The notes beneath the pieces are model-generated. The model made no database searches. It had not been told where the DNA came from and saw nothing but the letters and a program-made list of their open reading frames with translations. DNA of 64,000 nt, from positions 1,612,001 through 1,676,000 of the forward strand of contig CBDHES010000002.1 in the NCBI GenBank assembly GCA_965262175.1. Reading direction: 5' to 3'. Positions 51,293-58,871 of the stretch are shown here, one piece after another. The position numbers and the translations under genes were made by a program. The first letter of the stretch is position 1. Each line of letters begins with the position of its first letter. The stretch is from CADEDH01 sp965262175. GTDB lineage: Bacteria; Actinomycetota; Acidimicrobiia; Acidimicrobiales; SZUA-35.

Positions 51293-52267
51293 GTGATGCG
51301 GGGTGGGTGGGCTCGACGAAGGATCACCATCGCCGCGGTGGTGATGCTGGTGGTGGTGGCGTGTTCGGGGAGTGAGGGGGCGCGGACCCCTGACCTCGGC
51401 ATTGGGGCCGATGACACGTCTCTCGCCAGCGATCCGTCATCCCCAACCACAACCGCGACCGAGGGGGTGTCGGTGGTGGAGGCGACCCGGCTGTGGGAGG
51501 CCACCCTGGACCTCTTCGAGACCCCCGCTTCCGACCGGGCCACCGCAGCTGCGGCAGCTCCCGATGGGGTGCCCACCACCGAGATCCTTGACCTCGCCGA
51601 GCGGTACGGCGCGCTCGACGACGAGCTGATCGTCACCAGCCAGGCCCGCTACCAACAACAACCCGACGGGTCGGTCACCATCATCGACTGCGCCAACACC
51701 AACGGACCAACCTTCCTCGGTGCCACCACCCTCGGGTTCACCGCCACCGCCACCCCAACCCCAGAAGGCGGCGCGGCCATCACCACCCTCGAACCCGTCG
51801 CCTACTGCGTCCCCGCCGACGATGGACAAGCCGCCCTCGACACCTACCAACAATGGGTCGAAGACGCTCGCGCCTTCTGGGACGACCCACGCCCCGATCA
51901 CCCCTCACTCACCGAAAACCAAACCGAAGCCGCCATGGCCAAAGCCCGCCAGTTCTACGACGACCTCGTCGAATACGACATCCTCGAAGGCCACACCCAC
52001 AACGACAACTACCAGGATCGCTTCGTCGAGATCATCAGCTACTTCCCCGATCGGATCGTTGTCCGGGAGTGCACTCACGGCGACGAGACCTACGGCACCT
52101 TCTACATCAACGAGGAACGAGTCGACGGGATGGTGCCACCCTGGCAAATCGAGTTCACGTTCCTAATAGTCAAGGTGGGGGACCAATGGCTCTACGACGA
52201 CACGCTCAGCACGATCCACGAAGGATGCGATCTCGACCGCAGCTTCTCCGGCCACCAACTCCTCTAG
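51293..52267 (+). CDS. Lipoprotein paralog (copy 3)
   Basis: 324 residues. Identical or nearly so to copy 2 through the signal peptide and first two thirds. After about residue 235 it diverges sharply: GHTHNDNYQDRFVEIISYFPDRIVVRECTHGDETYGTFYINEE-type sequence replaces the copy 2 text, and QIEFTFLIVKVGD replaces QVQYNIRMLKVGD. It then rejoins at CDLDRSFSGHQLL. The divergence being confined to one block suggests gene conversion or selection on that face. Also has AERYGALDDEL at the short variable patch near residue 108. Confidence 0.8.
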   Translation: MMRGGWARRRITIAAVVMLVVVACSGSEGARTPDLGIGADDTSLASDPSSPTTTATEGVSVVEATRLWEATLDLFETPASDRATAAAAAPDGVPTTEILDLAERYGALDDELIVTSQARYQQQPDGSVTIIDCANTNGPTFLGATTLGFTATATPTPEGGAAITTLEPVAYCVPADDGQAALDTYQQWVEDARAFWDDPRPDHPSLTENQTEAAMAKARQFYDDLVEYDILEGHTHNDNYQDRFVEIISYFPDRIVVRECTHGDETYGTFYINEERVDGMVPPWQIEFTFLIVKVGDQWLYDDTLSTIHEGCDLDRSFSGHQLL

Positions 52268-52320
52268 TGCTGTGGCCACAACGCCCCCACCTACACCGCC
52301 GACGACCCCGATACCGCGCA

Positions 52321-52350
52321 CTTCTGACACCGTTGCACCACGGCTCGCAC
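52321..52350 (-). pseudogene. Duplicated scrap of the dtd 5' end (1)
   Basis: Thirty bases correspond to the first 11 codons of dtd in antisense, with one base missing. The homology continues into the shared upstream region before copy 4. It is too short to function. Confidence 0.75.
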
Positions 52351-52468
52351 CAACCGATCACGCCCGGACCGGGATCCAATCGGCATCGGTGACGGTCGGT
52401 GGGGGTGGGGGTTGATTGGTGTCGGTTGGGGTGTTGGGTGCTGACCGGTCTGGTGGGTGGGTGATGGG

Positions 52469-52474
52469 TAGGCT
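52469..52474 (+). promoter_or_regulatory. -10 box (TAGGCT) of lipoprotein copy 4
   Basis: Same arrangement as copies 2 and 3, before the GTG at 52481. Confidence 0.55.
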
Positions 52475-52480
52475 TTGGCC

Positions 52481-53455
52481 GTGATGCGGGGTGGGTGGGC
52501 TCGACGAAGGATCACCATCGCCGCGGTGGTGATGCTGGTGGTGGTGGCGTGTTCGGGGAGTGAGGGGGCGCGAACTCCTGACCTCGGCATTGGGGCCGAT
52601 GACACGTCTCTCAACCCCGATCCGTCATCCCCAACCACAACCGCGACCGAGGGGGTGTCGGTGGCGGAGGCGACCCGGCTGTGGGAGGCCACCCTCGACC
52701 TCTTCGAGACCCCCGCTTCCGACCGGGCCACCGCAGCCGCGGCAGCTCCCGATGGGGTCCCCACCACCGAGATCCTCGACCTCGCCGAGCGGTACGTCCT
52801 TCTCGACGACGAGCTGATCGTCACCAGCCAGGCCCGCTACCAACAACAACCCGACGGGTCGGTCACCATCATCGACTGCGCCAACACCAACGGACCAACC
52901 TTCCTCGGTGCCACCACCCTCGGGTTCACCGCCACCGCCACCCCAACCCCAGAAGGCGGCGCGGCCATCACCACCCTCGAACCCGTCGCCTACTGCGTCC
53001 CCGCCGACGATGGACAAGCCGCCCTCGACACCTACCAACAATGGGTCGAAGACGCTCGCGCCTTCTGGGACGACCCACGCCCCGATCACCCCTCACTCAC
53101 CGAAAACCAAACCGAAGCCGCCATGGCCAAAGCCCGCCAGTTCTACGACGACCTCGTCGAATACGACATCCTCGAAGGCAACACCTTCAACGACAACTAC
53201 CAGGATCAGATCATCGAGATCATCAGCTACCTCCCCGATCAGATCCTCATCCGAGCCTGCATCCACGGCGACGAGACCTACGGCACCTTCGACATCAACG
53301 GAGAACGAGTCGACGGGATGGTGCCACCCTGGCAAGTCCAATACAACACCCGAATGCTCAAGGTGGGGGACCAATGGCTCTACGACGACACAACCGGCAC
53401 GGCCTACGGCGAATGCGACCTCGACCGCAGCTTCTCCGGCCACCAACTCCTCTAG
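52481..53455 (+). CDS. Lipoprotein paralog (copy 4)
   Basis: 324 residues, closest to copy 5: both have DDTSLNPDPSS after the lipid Cys where copies 2 and 3 have DDTSLASDPSS. The variable patch is AERYVLLDDEL. The C-terminal block follows the copy 2 type (NTFNDNYQDQIIEIISYLP), with one unusual change, IRACIHGDE for IRECIHGDE. Same signal peptide and same A-ending codons in the 3' half. Confidence 0.8.
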   Translation: MMRGGWARRRITIAAVVMLVVVACSGSEGARTPDLGIGADDTSLNPDPSSPTTTATEGVSVAEATRLWEATLDLFETPASDRATAAAAAPDGVPTTEILDLAERYVLLDDELIVTSQARYQQQPDGSVTIIDCANTNGPTFLGATTLGFTATATPTPEGGAAITTLEPVAYCVPADDGQAALDTYQQWVEDARAFWDDPRPDHPSLTENQTEAAMAKARQFYDDLVEYDILEGNTFNDNYQDQIIEIISYLPDQILIRACIHGDETYGTFDINGERVDGMVPPWQVQYNTRMLKVGDQWLYDDTTGTAYGECDLDRSFSGHQLL

Positions 53456-53507
53456 TACCGCGGCCACGACGCCCCCACCTACACCGCCGACGACCCCGTA
53501 CCGCGCG

Positions 53508-53538
53508 CTTCTGACACCCGTTGCACCACGGCTCGCAC
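53508..53538 (-). pseudogene. Duplicated scrap of the dtd 5' end (2)
   Basis: Thirty-one bases identical to the start of dtd (GTG through the codons for VSE), in antisense, between copies 4 and 5. Truncated by the upstream flank of copy 4. Confidence 0.75.
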
Positions 53539-53644
53539 CAACCGATCATGCCCGGAACGGGATCCAATCGGCATCGGTGGCGGTCGGTGGGGGCAGGGGT
53601 TGATTGGTGTTGGGTGCTGACCGGTTTGGTGGGTGGTCGGCGGG

Positions 53645-53650
53645 TAGGCT
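53645..53650 (+). promoter_or_regulatory. -10 box (TAGGCT) of lipoprotein copy 5
   Basis: TAGGCT, TTGGCC, then GTG at 53657, as in copies 2-4. Confidence 0.55.
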
Positions 53651-53656
53651 TTGGCC

Positions 53657-54631
53657 GTGATGCACGGTGGGCGGGCTCGACGAGGGATCACCATCGCCGC
53701 GGTGGTGATGCTGGTGGTGGTGGCGTGTTCGGGGAGTGAGGGGGCGCGAACCCCTGACCTCGGCATTGGCCCCGATGACACGTCTCTCAACCCCGATCCG
53801 TCATCCCCAACCACAACCGCGACCGAGGGGGTGTCGGTGGTGGAGGCGACCCGGCTGTGGGAGGCCACCCTCGACCTCTTCGAGACCCCCGCTTCCGACC
53901 GGGCCACCGCAGCCGCGGCAGCTCCCGATGGGGTCCCCACCACCGAGATCCTCGACCTCGCCGAGCGGTACGTCGTTCTCGACGACGAGCTGATCGTCAC
54001 CAGCCAGGCCCGCTACCAACAACAACCCGACGGGTCGGTCACCATCATCGACTGCGCCAACACCAACGGACCAACCTTCCTCGGTGCCACCACCCTCGGG
54101 TTCACCGCCACCGCCACCCCAACCCCAGAAGGCGGCGCGGCCATCACCACCCTCGAACCCGTCGCCTACTGCGTCCCCGCCGACGATGGACAAGCCGCCC
54201 TCGACACCTACCAACAATGGGTCGAAGACGCTCGCGCCTTCTGGGACGACCCACGCCCCGATCACCCCTCACTCACCGAAAACCAAACCGAAGCCGCCAT
54301 GGTCAAACGACGCCAGTTCTACGACGACCTCGTCGAATACGACGTCCTCGAAGGCAACACCTTCAACGACAACTACCAGGATCAGATCATCGAGATCATC
54401 AGCTACCTCCCCGATCAGATCCTCATCCGGGAGTGCATCCACGGCGACGAGACCTACGGCACCTTCGACATCAACGGAGAACGAGTCGACGGGATGGTGC
54501 CACCCTGGCAAGTCCAATACAACATCCGAATGCTCAAGGTGGGGGACCAATGGCTCTACGACGACACAACCGGCACGGCCTACGGCGAATGCGACCTCGA
54601 CCGCAGCTTCTCCGGCCACCAACTCCTCTAA
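53657..54631 (+). CDS. Lipoprotein paralog (copy 5)
   Basis: 324 residues with slightly altered signal n-region (MHGGRARRGITIAAVV). Variable patch AERYVVLDDEL; C-terminal block of the copy 2/4 type. The final codons are as in the other copies, but the stop is TAA, not TAG, because the copy's homology ends inside the stop codon and unrelated sequence begins. That junction at about 54630 leads straight into the coding frame of the next gene. Confidence 0.8.
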   Translation: MMHGGRARRGITIAAVVMLVVVACSGSEGARTPDLGIGPDDTSLNPDPSSPTTTATEGVSVVEATRLWEATLDLFETPASDRATAAAAAPDGVPTTEILDLAERYVVLDDELIVTSQARYQQQPDGSVTIIDCANTNGPTFLGATTLGFTATATPTPEGGAAITTLEPVAYCVPADDGQAALDTYQQWVEDARAFWDDPRPDHPSLTENQTEAAMVKRRQFYDDLVEYDVLEGNTFNDNYQDQIIEIISYLPDQILIRECIHGDETYGTFDINGERVDGMVPPWQVQYNIRMLKVGDQWLYDDTTGTAYGECDLDRSFSGHQLL

Positions 54632-54657
54632 CCGCACTCGGAGCAGGACTCACTGGC

Positions 54658-55608
54658 TTGCTCGTGGCCATCGCGGCCACGGTCGCGTTCTCGGCCCATC
54701 CCTCGGGGGCTGCCACCGTCGACGACCCCGGCACCGCAGCCGGGCCAGACTGCGAATTGGGGCGCGACAGTGAATCGGGTCAGGCCCGTTGTGAGGATGG
54801 ATCGGGTACGCCGGGTGGGGGCGGCCCGGCCCGTCCCGGCGTCCCCGATCACGCTGCCCGCTGGGCACGCTGGTGCTTTCGCCACGGCCCGTTCCAGGAC
54901 GGCTACGAGGTCCAGTTCACGGTGCTCGGGCAGATCCCACCTGAGAACTACGACGAGATCAACGCCAACCCCGACGTCCCCGGCTACCGCTACCTCGAAG
55001 ACGGCGTCGACTACTTCGACGCCCTCGTCAGCTGTATCGCTCCGGGAGTCCCCCCAGGCGGCCTACGCACAACACTCTCCGGACCTGAGCTCGCCGATGG
55101 TCCCGACCCCTTCGCGCTACGGGCCGAAGCTCTTTCGCGGGTCGTGATCGCCGACCCACCAGCAGCAAGCAACCCACCCTGGGACGACCCAGACCACTTC
55201 GGCATCGTCCACATCCCAACCTGGTTCTGGCTCGAACCCGGATACTGGGAACCAATCACCGAAACCGCCACCGACCCCGCAGGCATCCTCACCGTCACCG
55301 TCACCGCCACACCCATCCAATCCGACTGGGACCCCGGCGACGGCTCAACCCCCATCACCTGCCTCGGCCCCGACGGAGCCGGCATCGCCTGGACCCCCGG
55401 CCTCCCCGACGACGCCACCTGCCCCCAACACACCTACACCAGCTCCTCCGCCGACCAACCCGACACCACCTACCCCGTCACCATCACCGCCACCTGGGAA
55501 TTCACCTGGACCCTCAACGGCATCGACCAAGGCCCCTTCGGCACCGTCACCGCCGACACCGCCCTCACCTACACCGTCGGCGAAATCCAAGCCATCGAAA
55601 CCCCCTGA
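54658..55608 (+). CDS. Secreted PKD-like protein, 5' end apparently lost
   Basis: About 316 residues from the TTG at 54658. The hydrophobic stretch LVAIAATVAFSAHPSGAA looks like the core and cleavage region of a signal peptide, but the basic n-region and any ATG/GTG before it are missing. The frame instead runs back into copy 5. The mature part has CFRHGPFQDGYEV, WFWLEPGYWEPITETATD and a tail of beta-strand repeats (TVTATPIQSDWDPGDG, YPVTITATWEFTW), a pattern of actinobacterial surface proteins. Codons become A-ending towards the 3' end as in the copies. Probably a truncated gene; expression from TTG/GTG is possible. Confidence 0.55.
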   Translation: MLVAIAATVAFSAHPSGAATVDDPGTAAGPDCELGRDSESGQARCEDGSGTPGGGGPARPGVPDHAARWARWCFRHGPFQDGYEVQFTVLGQIPPENYDEINANPDVPGYRYLEDGVDYFDALVSCIAPGVPPGGLRTTLSGPELADGPDPFALRAEALSRVVIADPPAASNPPWDDPDHFGIVHIPTWFWLEPGYWEPITETATDPAGILTVTVTATPIQSDWDPGDGSTPITCLGPDGAGIAWTPGLPDDATCPQHTYTSSSADQPDTTYPVTITATWEFTWTLNGIDQGPFGTVTADTALTYTVGEIQAIETP

Positions 55609-55667
55609 CCAACCAACGACGGCGACCCTCCGTTCTCGGACTCGCCAGCGTCGAGCCTCGCCCGGGA

Positions 55668-56558
55668 TCAGGGGAGTAGCCAGCTCGGTCCGATGTCGAG
55701 TTGCGCTCCGATTGCTTCGGCGAACCGGTCGAGGGGCAAGGGCTCCGGCCAACGAACGGGAGGCGCCGGTCGGTCGGGCCAGGAGCCCGTGGCGTCGACG
55801 GCTGCGAAGCAGCCCGTGCCCCAGTCCACCAGCTGGAGCGACAGCGTCTCGGCGGTCAGATGGGCCGGGGTGAACAACAGGGCCGGCACCGTGTCGGGGG
55901 TCGCGACCACGAACCGGTAGAACCGGAGCCCAACCCCGGTGCGGTCGCCATCGACGCCCACGACGGTGGCGAACACGGTCGGGCCGGACCCGGCGAAACG
56001 GGCCCGCACGATGAGTCCGGGCTCGGGCTCCGGAGGCCGCCCGAGCGGTTCCATCCGCACCTCGTCACCGGCACCAGCCCGGTTGCGGGCTCCCCGACGA
56101 GCCGCAACCGCATCGAGGATCGGCTCGACGCCGGGAACCCGCACCATCCGGTCCAACCGCTCCCGTCGCCGGCGCCGCCGAGTCGCCTCACCATGGGTGA
56201 GCACCGTGTGCCGGGGGGCCGGCCCGAGCGAGTCGACGAGCTCTGCCGGGCGGACCGGCAACGGCCACGGGGTCAGGTAACAACCGATCCCTCGGCCGGC
56301 CCCCAGCCGGGCGGCGACGTCCCGGTACCGGTTGCACAACAGCAGGAGATCCTTGCCGTCCAGCTGCCGCCACAGATCGATGAGCGCCGCCTCGTACGAG
56401 ACCCCGGCCGCCCTCAACGTCGGGACGATCGACGCCTCGGCGCCGTCCAACACCAGCTCGACGCCACCATCAGGAGTCTCGACCGAGACCACAACCACCG
56501 GATGCCGTTCCCCGGTCGGCGTGTGCTCGATCTCCAGAGGCCACGTCCGGCGTCTCAT
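55668..56558 (-). CDS. Hypothetical protein downstream of the RHS locus
   Basis: 296 residues from the ATG at 56558. Not recognised. The N-terminal part has WPLEIEHTPTGERHPVVVVS, ELVLDGAEASIVPTLRAAG and LWRQLDGKDLLLLCNRYRDV. The middle has a very basic run (TRRRRRRERLDRM). The C-terminal part is a beta-rich domain ending in FAEAIGAQLDIGPSWLLP. The frame continues upstream into cassette A of the repeat array without a stop, so it could be translated as a fusion with the cassette's C-terminal 50 residues. Last gene of the RHS transcription unit. Confidence 0.6.
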   Translation of the reverse strand: MRRRTWPLEIEHTPTGERHPVVVVSVETPDGGVELVLDGAEASIVPTLRAAGVSYEAALIDLWRQLDGKDLLLLCNRYRDVAARLGAGRGIGCYLTPWPLPVRPAELVDSLGPAPRHTVLTHGEATRRRRRRERLDRMVRVPGVEPILDAVAARRGARNRAGAGDEVRMEPLGRPPEPEPGLIVRARFAGSGPTVFATVVGVDGDRTGVGLRFYRFVVATPDTVPALLFTPAHLTAETLSLQLVDWGTGCFAAVDATGSWPDRPAPPVRWPEPLPLDRFAEAIGAQLDIGPSWLLP

Positions 56559-56985
56559 TGCCGGATGGGGGTCAAGCTCAGGGCCGCTGGCGGCGTTGAG
56601 GACCTCGTCGAGACGCTCCAAGATCCCCGGCATCAACAACTCCACCCGCCGCGACTGAAACGGCGCCTCACCAAGCCGACGCACCCGCTCACCAACCTCA
56701 CCACCAAACAAAAACGATCGACGTGCTCCGCCATCGGCCGCAGCAAACAGTCGATATCGGCCACGCTCTCGTCGTCACCATCAGCAGCCGCAATCGACAA
56801 CGCCCGCTCCAACCCATCCCTCGCCACCACCCGACGCATCCGTCCGCCCACTTCAGCAACGTCACCGCCACGACCAACCGGTCATGAACCCCCCACAGGT
56901 GCAACTCCGGATGAAGAAATCCGGCTCAGCACCCAACAACGCCTCAACAAAATGACCCTCCTCGACGATCGAGTTTCTCACTCAC
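56559..56985 (-). pseudogene. Immunity-like cassette A, frameshifted
   Basis: Begins with GTG at 56985 directly after a scar of the toxin gene end (GTGGTCTTCCC). Relative to the consensus it has a 17-base deletion after the fifth codon and a 7-base deletion at the AEHGETAA segment. The C-terminal part (from FGGEVGERVRRLGEAPFQSR to LNAASGPE) is intact and joins in frame to the next gene because the usual GPEH stop is replaced. Confidence 0.7.
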
Positions 56986-57019
56986 GGGAAGACCACAACG
57001 GCTTCGTGCCACAGCCGTG

Positions 57020-57446
57020 TCAATGCTCAGGGCCGCTGGCGGCGTTGAGGACCTCGTCGAGACGCTCCAAGATCCCCGGCATCAACAACTCCACCCGCCG
57101 CGACTGAAACGGCGCCTCACCAAGCCGACGCACCCGCTCACCAACCTCACCACCAAACAAAAACGCCGCCGTCTCACCGTGCTCCGCCAACGGGGTCAGC
57201 AGACAGTACGCCGACGCTCTCGTCGTCACCATCAGCAGCCGCAATCGCCAACGCCCGCTCCAACCCATCCCTCGCCACCACCCGACGAGCATCCGTCGAC
57301 GCCCACTTGAGCAACGTCACCGAGATCAACCGGTCATGAACCCCCCACAGGTGATTCCGGATGAAGAAATCCGGCCAGCACCCAACAACGCCTCAACAAA
57401 ATGACCCTCCTCAAACCAACGAACGAGGATCGAGTTTCTCACTCAC
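57020..57446 (-). pseudogene. Immunity-like cassette B, frameshifted
   Basis: GTG at 57446 after a scar GAGGTGGTCTTCCC. Lesions relative to the consensus: 5 bases missing after SEKLDPR, 1 base missing at the LLGAEPD segment, and 8 bases missing before the SVADIAY segment. The HDRLISVTLLKWASTDARRVV middle and the C-terminal end (stop after GPEH) are readable. Confidence 0.75.
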
Positions 57447-57475
57447 GGGAAGACCACCTCCAACGGCTTCGTGCC

Positions 57476-57929
57476 TCACCCCGGTGACCCGTCAATCTCA
57501 GGGCCGCTGGCGGCGTTGAGGACCTCGTCGAGACGCTCCAAGATCCCCGGCATCAACAACTCCACCCGCCGCGACTGAAACGGCGCCTCACCAAGCCGAC
57601 GCACCCGCTCACCAACCTCACCACCAAACAAAAACGCCATCGTCTCACCGTGCTCCGCCAAGGGGGTCAGCAGACAGTACGCGATATCGGCCACGCTCTC
57701 GTCGTCACCATCAGCAGCCGCAATCGACAACGCCCGCTCCAACCCATCCCTCGCCACCACCCGACGAGCATCCGTCGACGCCCACTTCAGCAACGTCACC
57801 GCCACCCCGGTCATGAACCCCCCACAGGTGATTCCGGATGAAGAAATCCGGCTCAGCACCCAACAACGCCTCAACAAAATGACCCTCCTCAAACCAACGA
57901 ACAACACGACGATTCAGTCTCTCACTCAC
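57476..57929 (-). pseudogene. Immunity-like cassette C, single frameshift
   Basis: The least damaged copy. From GTG at 57929 it reads SERLNRRVVRWFEEGHFVEA, LLGAEPDFFIRN and HLWGVHDR, then a 5-base deletion shifts the frame at VVAVTLL. The second frame continues to LNAASGPEIDGSPG and a stop at 57476. The toxin-end scar is replaced by other sequence (TCATTGGC) here. Confidence 0.75.
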
Positions 57930-57951
57930 GGGTCATTGGCTCACAGCCGTG

Positions 57952-58394
57952 TCAATGCTCAGGGCCGCTGGCGGCGTTGAGGACCTCGTCGAGACGCTCC
58001 AAGATCCCCGGCATCAACAACTCCACCCGCCGCGACTGAAACGGCGCCTCACCAAGCCGACGCACCCGCTCACCAACCTCACCACCAAACAAAAACGCCG
58101 CCGTCTCACCGTGCTCCGCCAAGGGGGTCAGCAGACAGTACGCGATATCGGCCACGCTCTCGTCGTCACCATCAGCAGCCGCAATCGCCAACGCCCGCTC
58201 CAACCCATCCCTCGCCGCCACCCGACGAGCATCCGTCGACGCCCACTTGAGCAACGTCACCGCCACGACGCAACCGGTCATGATCGCCCACAGGTGCCGG
58301 ATGGAAATCCGGCTCAGCACCCAACAACGCCTCGACAAAATGACCCTCCTCAAACCAACGAACATCGCCAACGACGATTGAGTCTCTCACTCAC
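57952..58394 (-). pseudogene. Immunity-like cassette D, frameshifted
   Basis: GTG at 58394 after the toxin-end scar GAGGTGGTCTTCCC. A 4-base insertion follows SERLNRR and a further change alters the EPDFFIR segment. From VAVTLLKWASTDARRVAARD through LNAASGPEH and stop the frame is intact. Confidence 0.75.
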
Positions 58395-58871
58395 GGGAAG
58401 ACCACCTCGCCTCACCCCGGTGAGCCCGTCAATCTCAGGGCCGCTGGCGGCGTTGAGGACCTCGTCGAGACGCTCCAAGATCCCCGGCATCAACAACTCC
58501 ACCCGCCGCGACTGAAACGGCGCCTCACCAAGCCGACGCACCCGCTCACCAACCTCACCACCAAACAAAAACGCCGCCGTCTCAACGTGCTCCGCCAAGG
58601 GGGTCAGCAGACAGTACGCGATATCGGCCACGCTCTCGTCGTCACCATCAGCAGCCGCAATCGCCAACGCCCGCTCCAACCCATCCCTCGCCACCACCCG
58701 ACGAGCATCGTCGACGCCCACTTCAGCAACGTCACCGCCACGACCATCCGGTCATGAACCCCCCACAGGTGCACTCCGGATGAAGAAATCCGGCTCAGCA
58801 CCCAACAACGCCTCAACAAAATGACCCTCGTCAAACCAACGAGCGACACGAGGATTGAGTCTCTCACTCAC
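58350..58871 (-). pseudogene. Immunity-like cassette E, next to the RHS toxin, frameshifted
   Basis: The position of the cognate immunity gene: GTG at 58871 overlaps the RHS stop by 4 bases. It reads SERLNPRVARWFDEGHFVEA, LLGAEPDFFIRSAPVGGS and then a stop, since it has one extra base at the FIR segment; a compensating 1-base loss occurs about 60 bases on. The last half is intact (DGLERALAIAAADGDDESVA, LNAASGPE) and has no stop of its own. It runs in frame into the first codons of cassette D. Confidence 0.7.

Larger units (their letters stand above)
56577..58867. repeat. Five tandem 450-476 bp direct repeats (A-E)
   Basis: Units start at 56577, 57026, 57497, 57958 and 58434. The first 130 or so bases of each unit on the plus strand are identical in all five, whereas the other end varies by short indels at a few fixed places. 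Each unit holds one degenerate immunity-like gene on the minus strand plus a spacer carrying bits of the toxin gene's 3' end. Confidence 0.9.

Noticed and set aside
52291..52824. Minus-strand frame that ends up containing RLVRAVVQR, suggesting a second dtd
   Set aside because: Only 11 codons of dtd are present and the frame is shifted; it is a duplication scrap, not a gene.
48535..54631. The lipoprotein array as an insertion-sequence effect
   Set aside because: No transposase, terminal inverted repeats or target-site duplications are visible; the dtd scraps point to recombination instead.
56577..58867. The 450-476 bp repeats as a CRISPR array
   Set aside because: Units are far too long, coding in character and lack short repeat/unique spacer structure.
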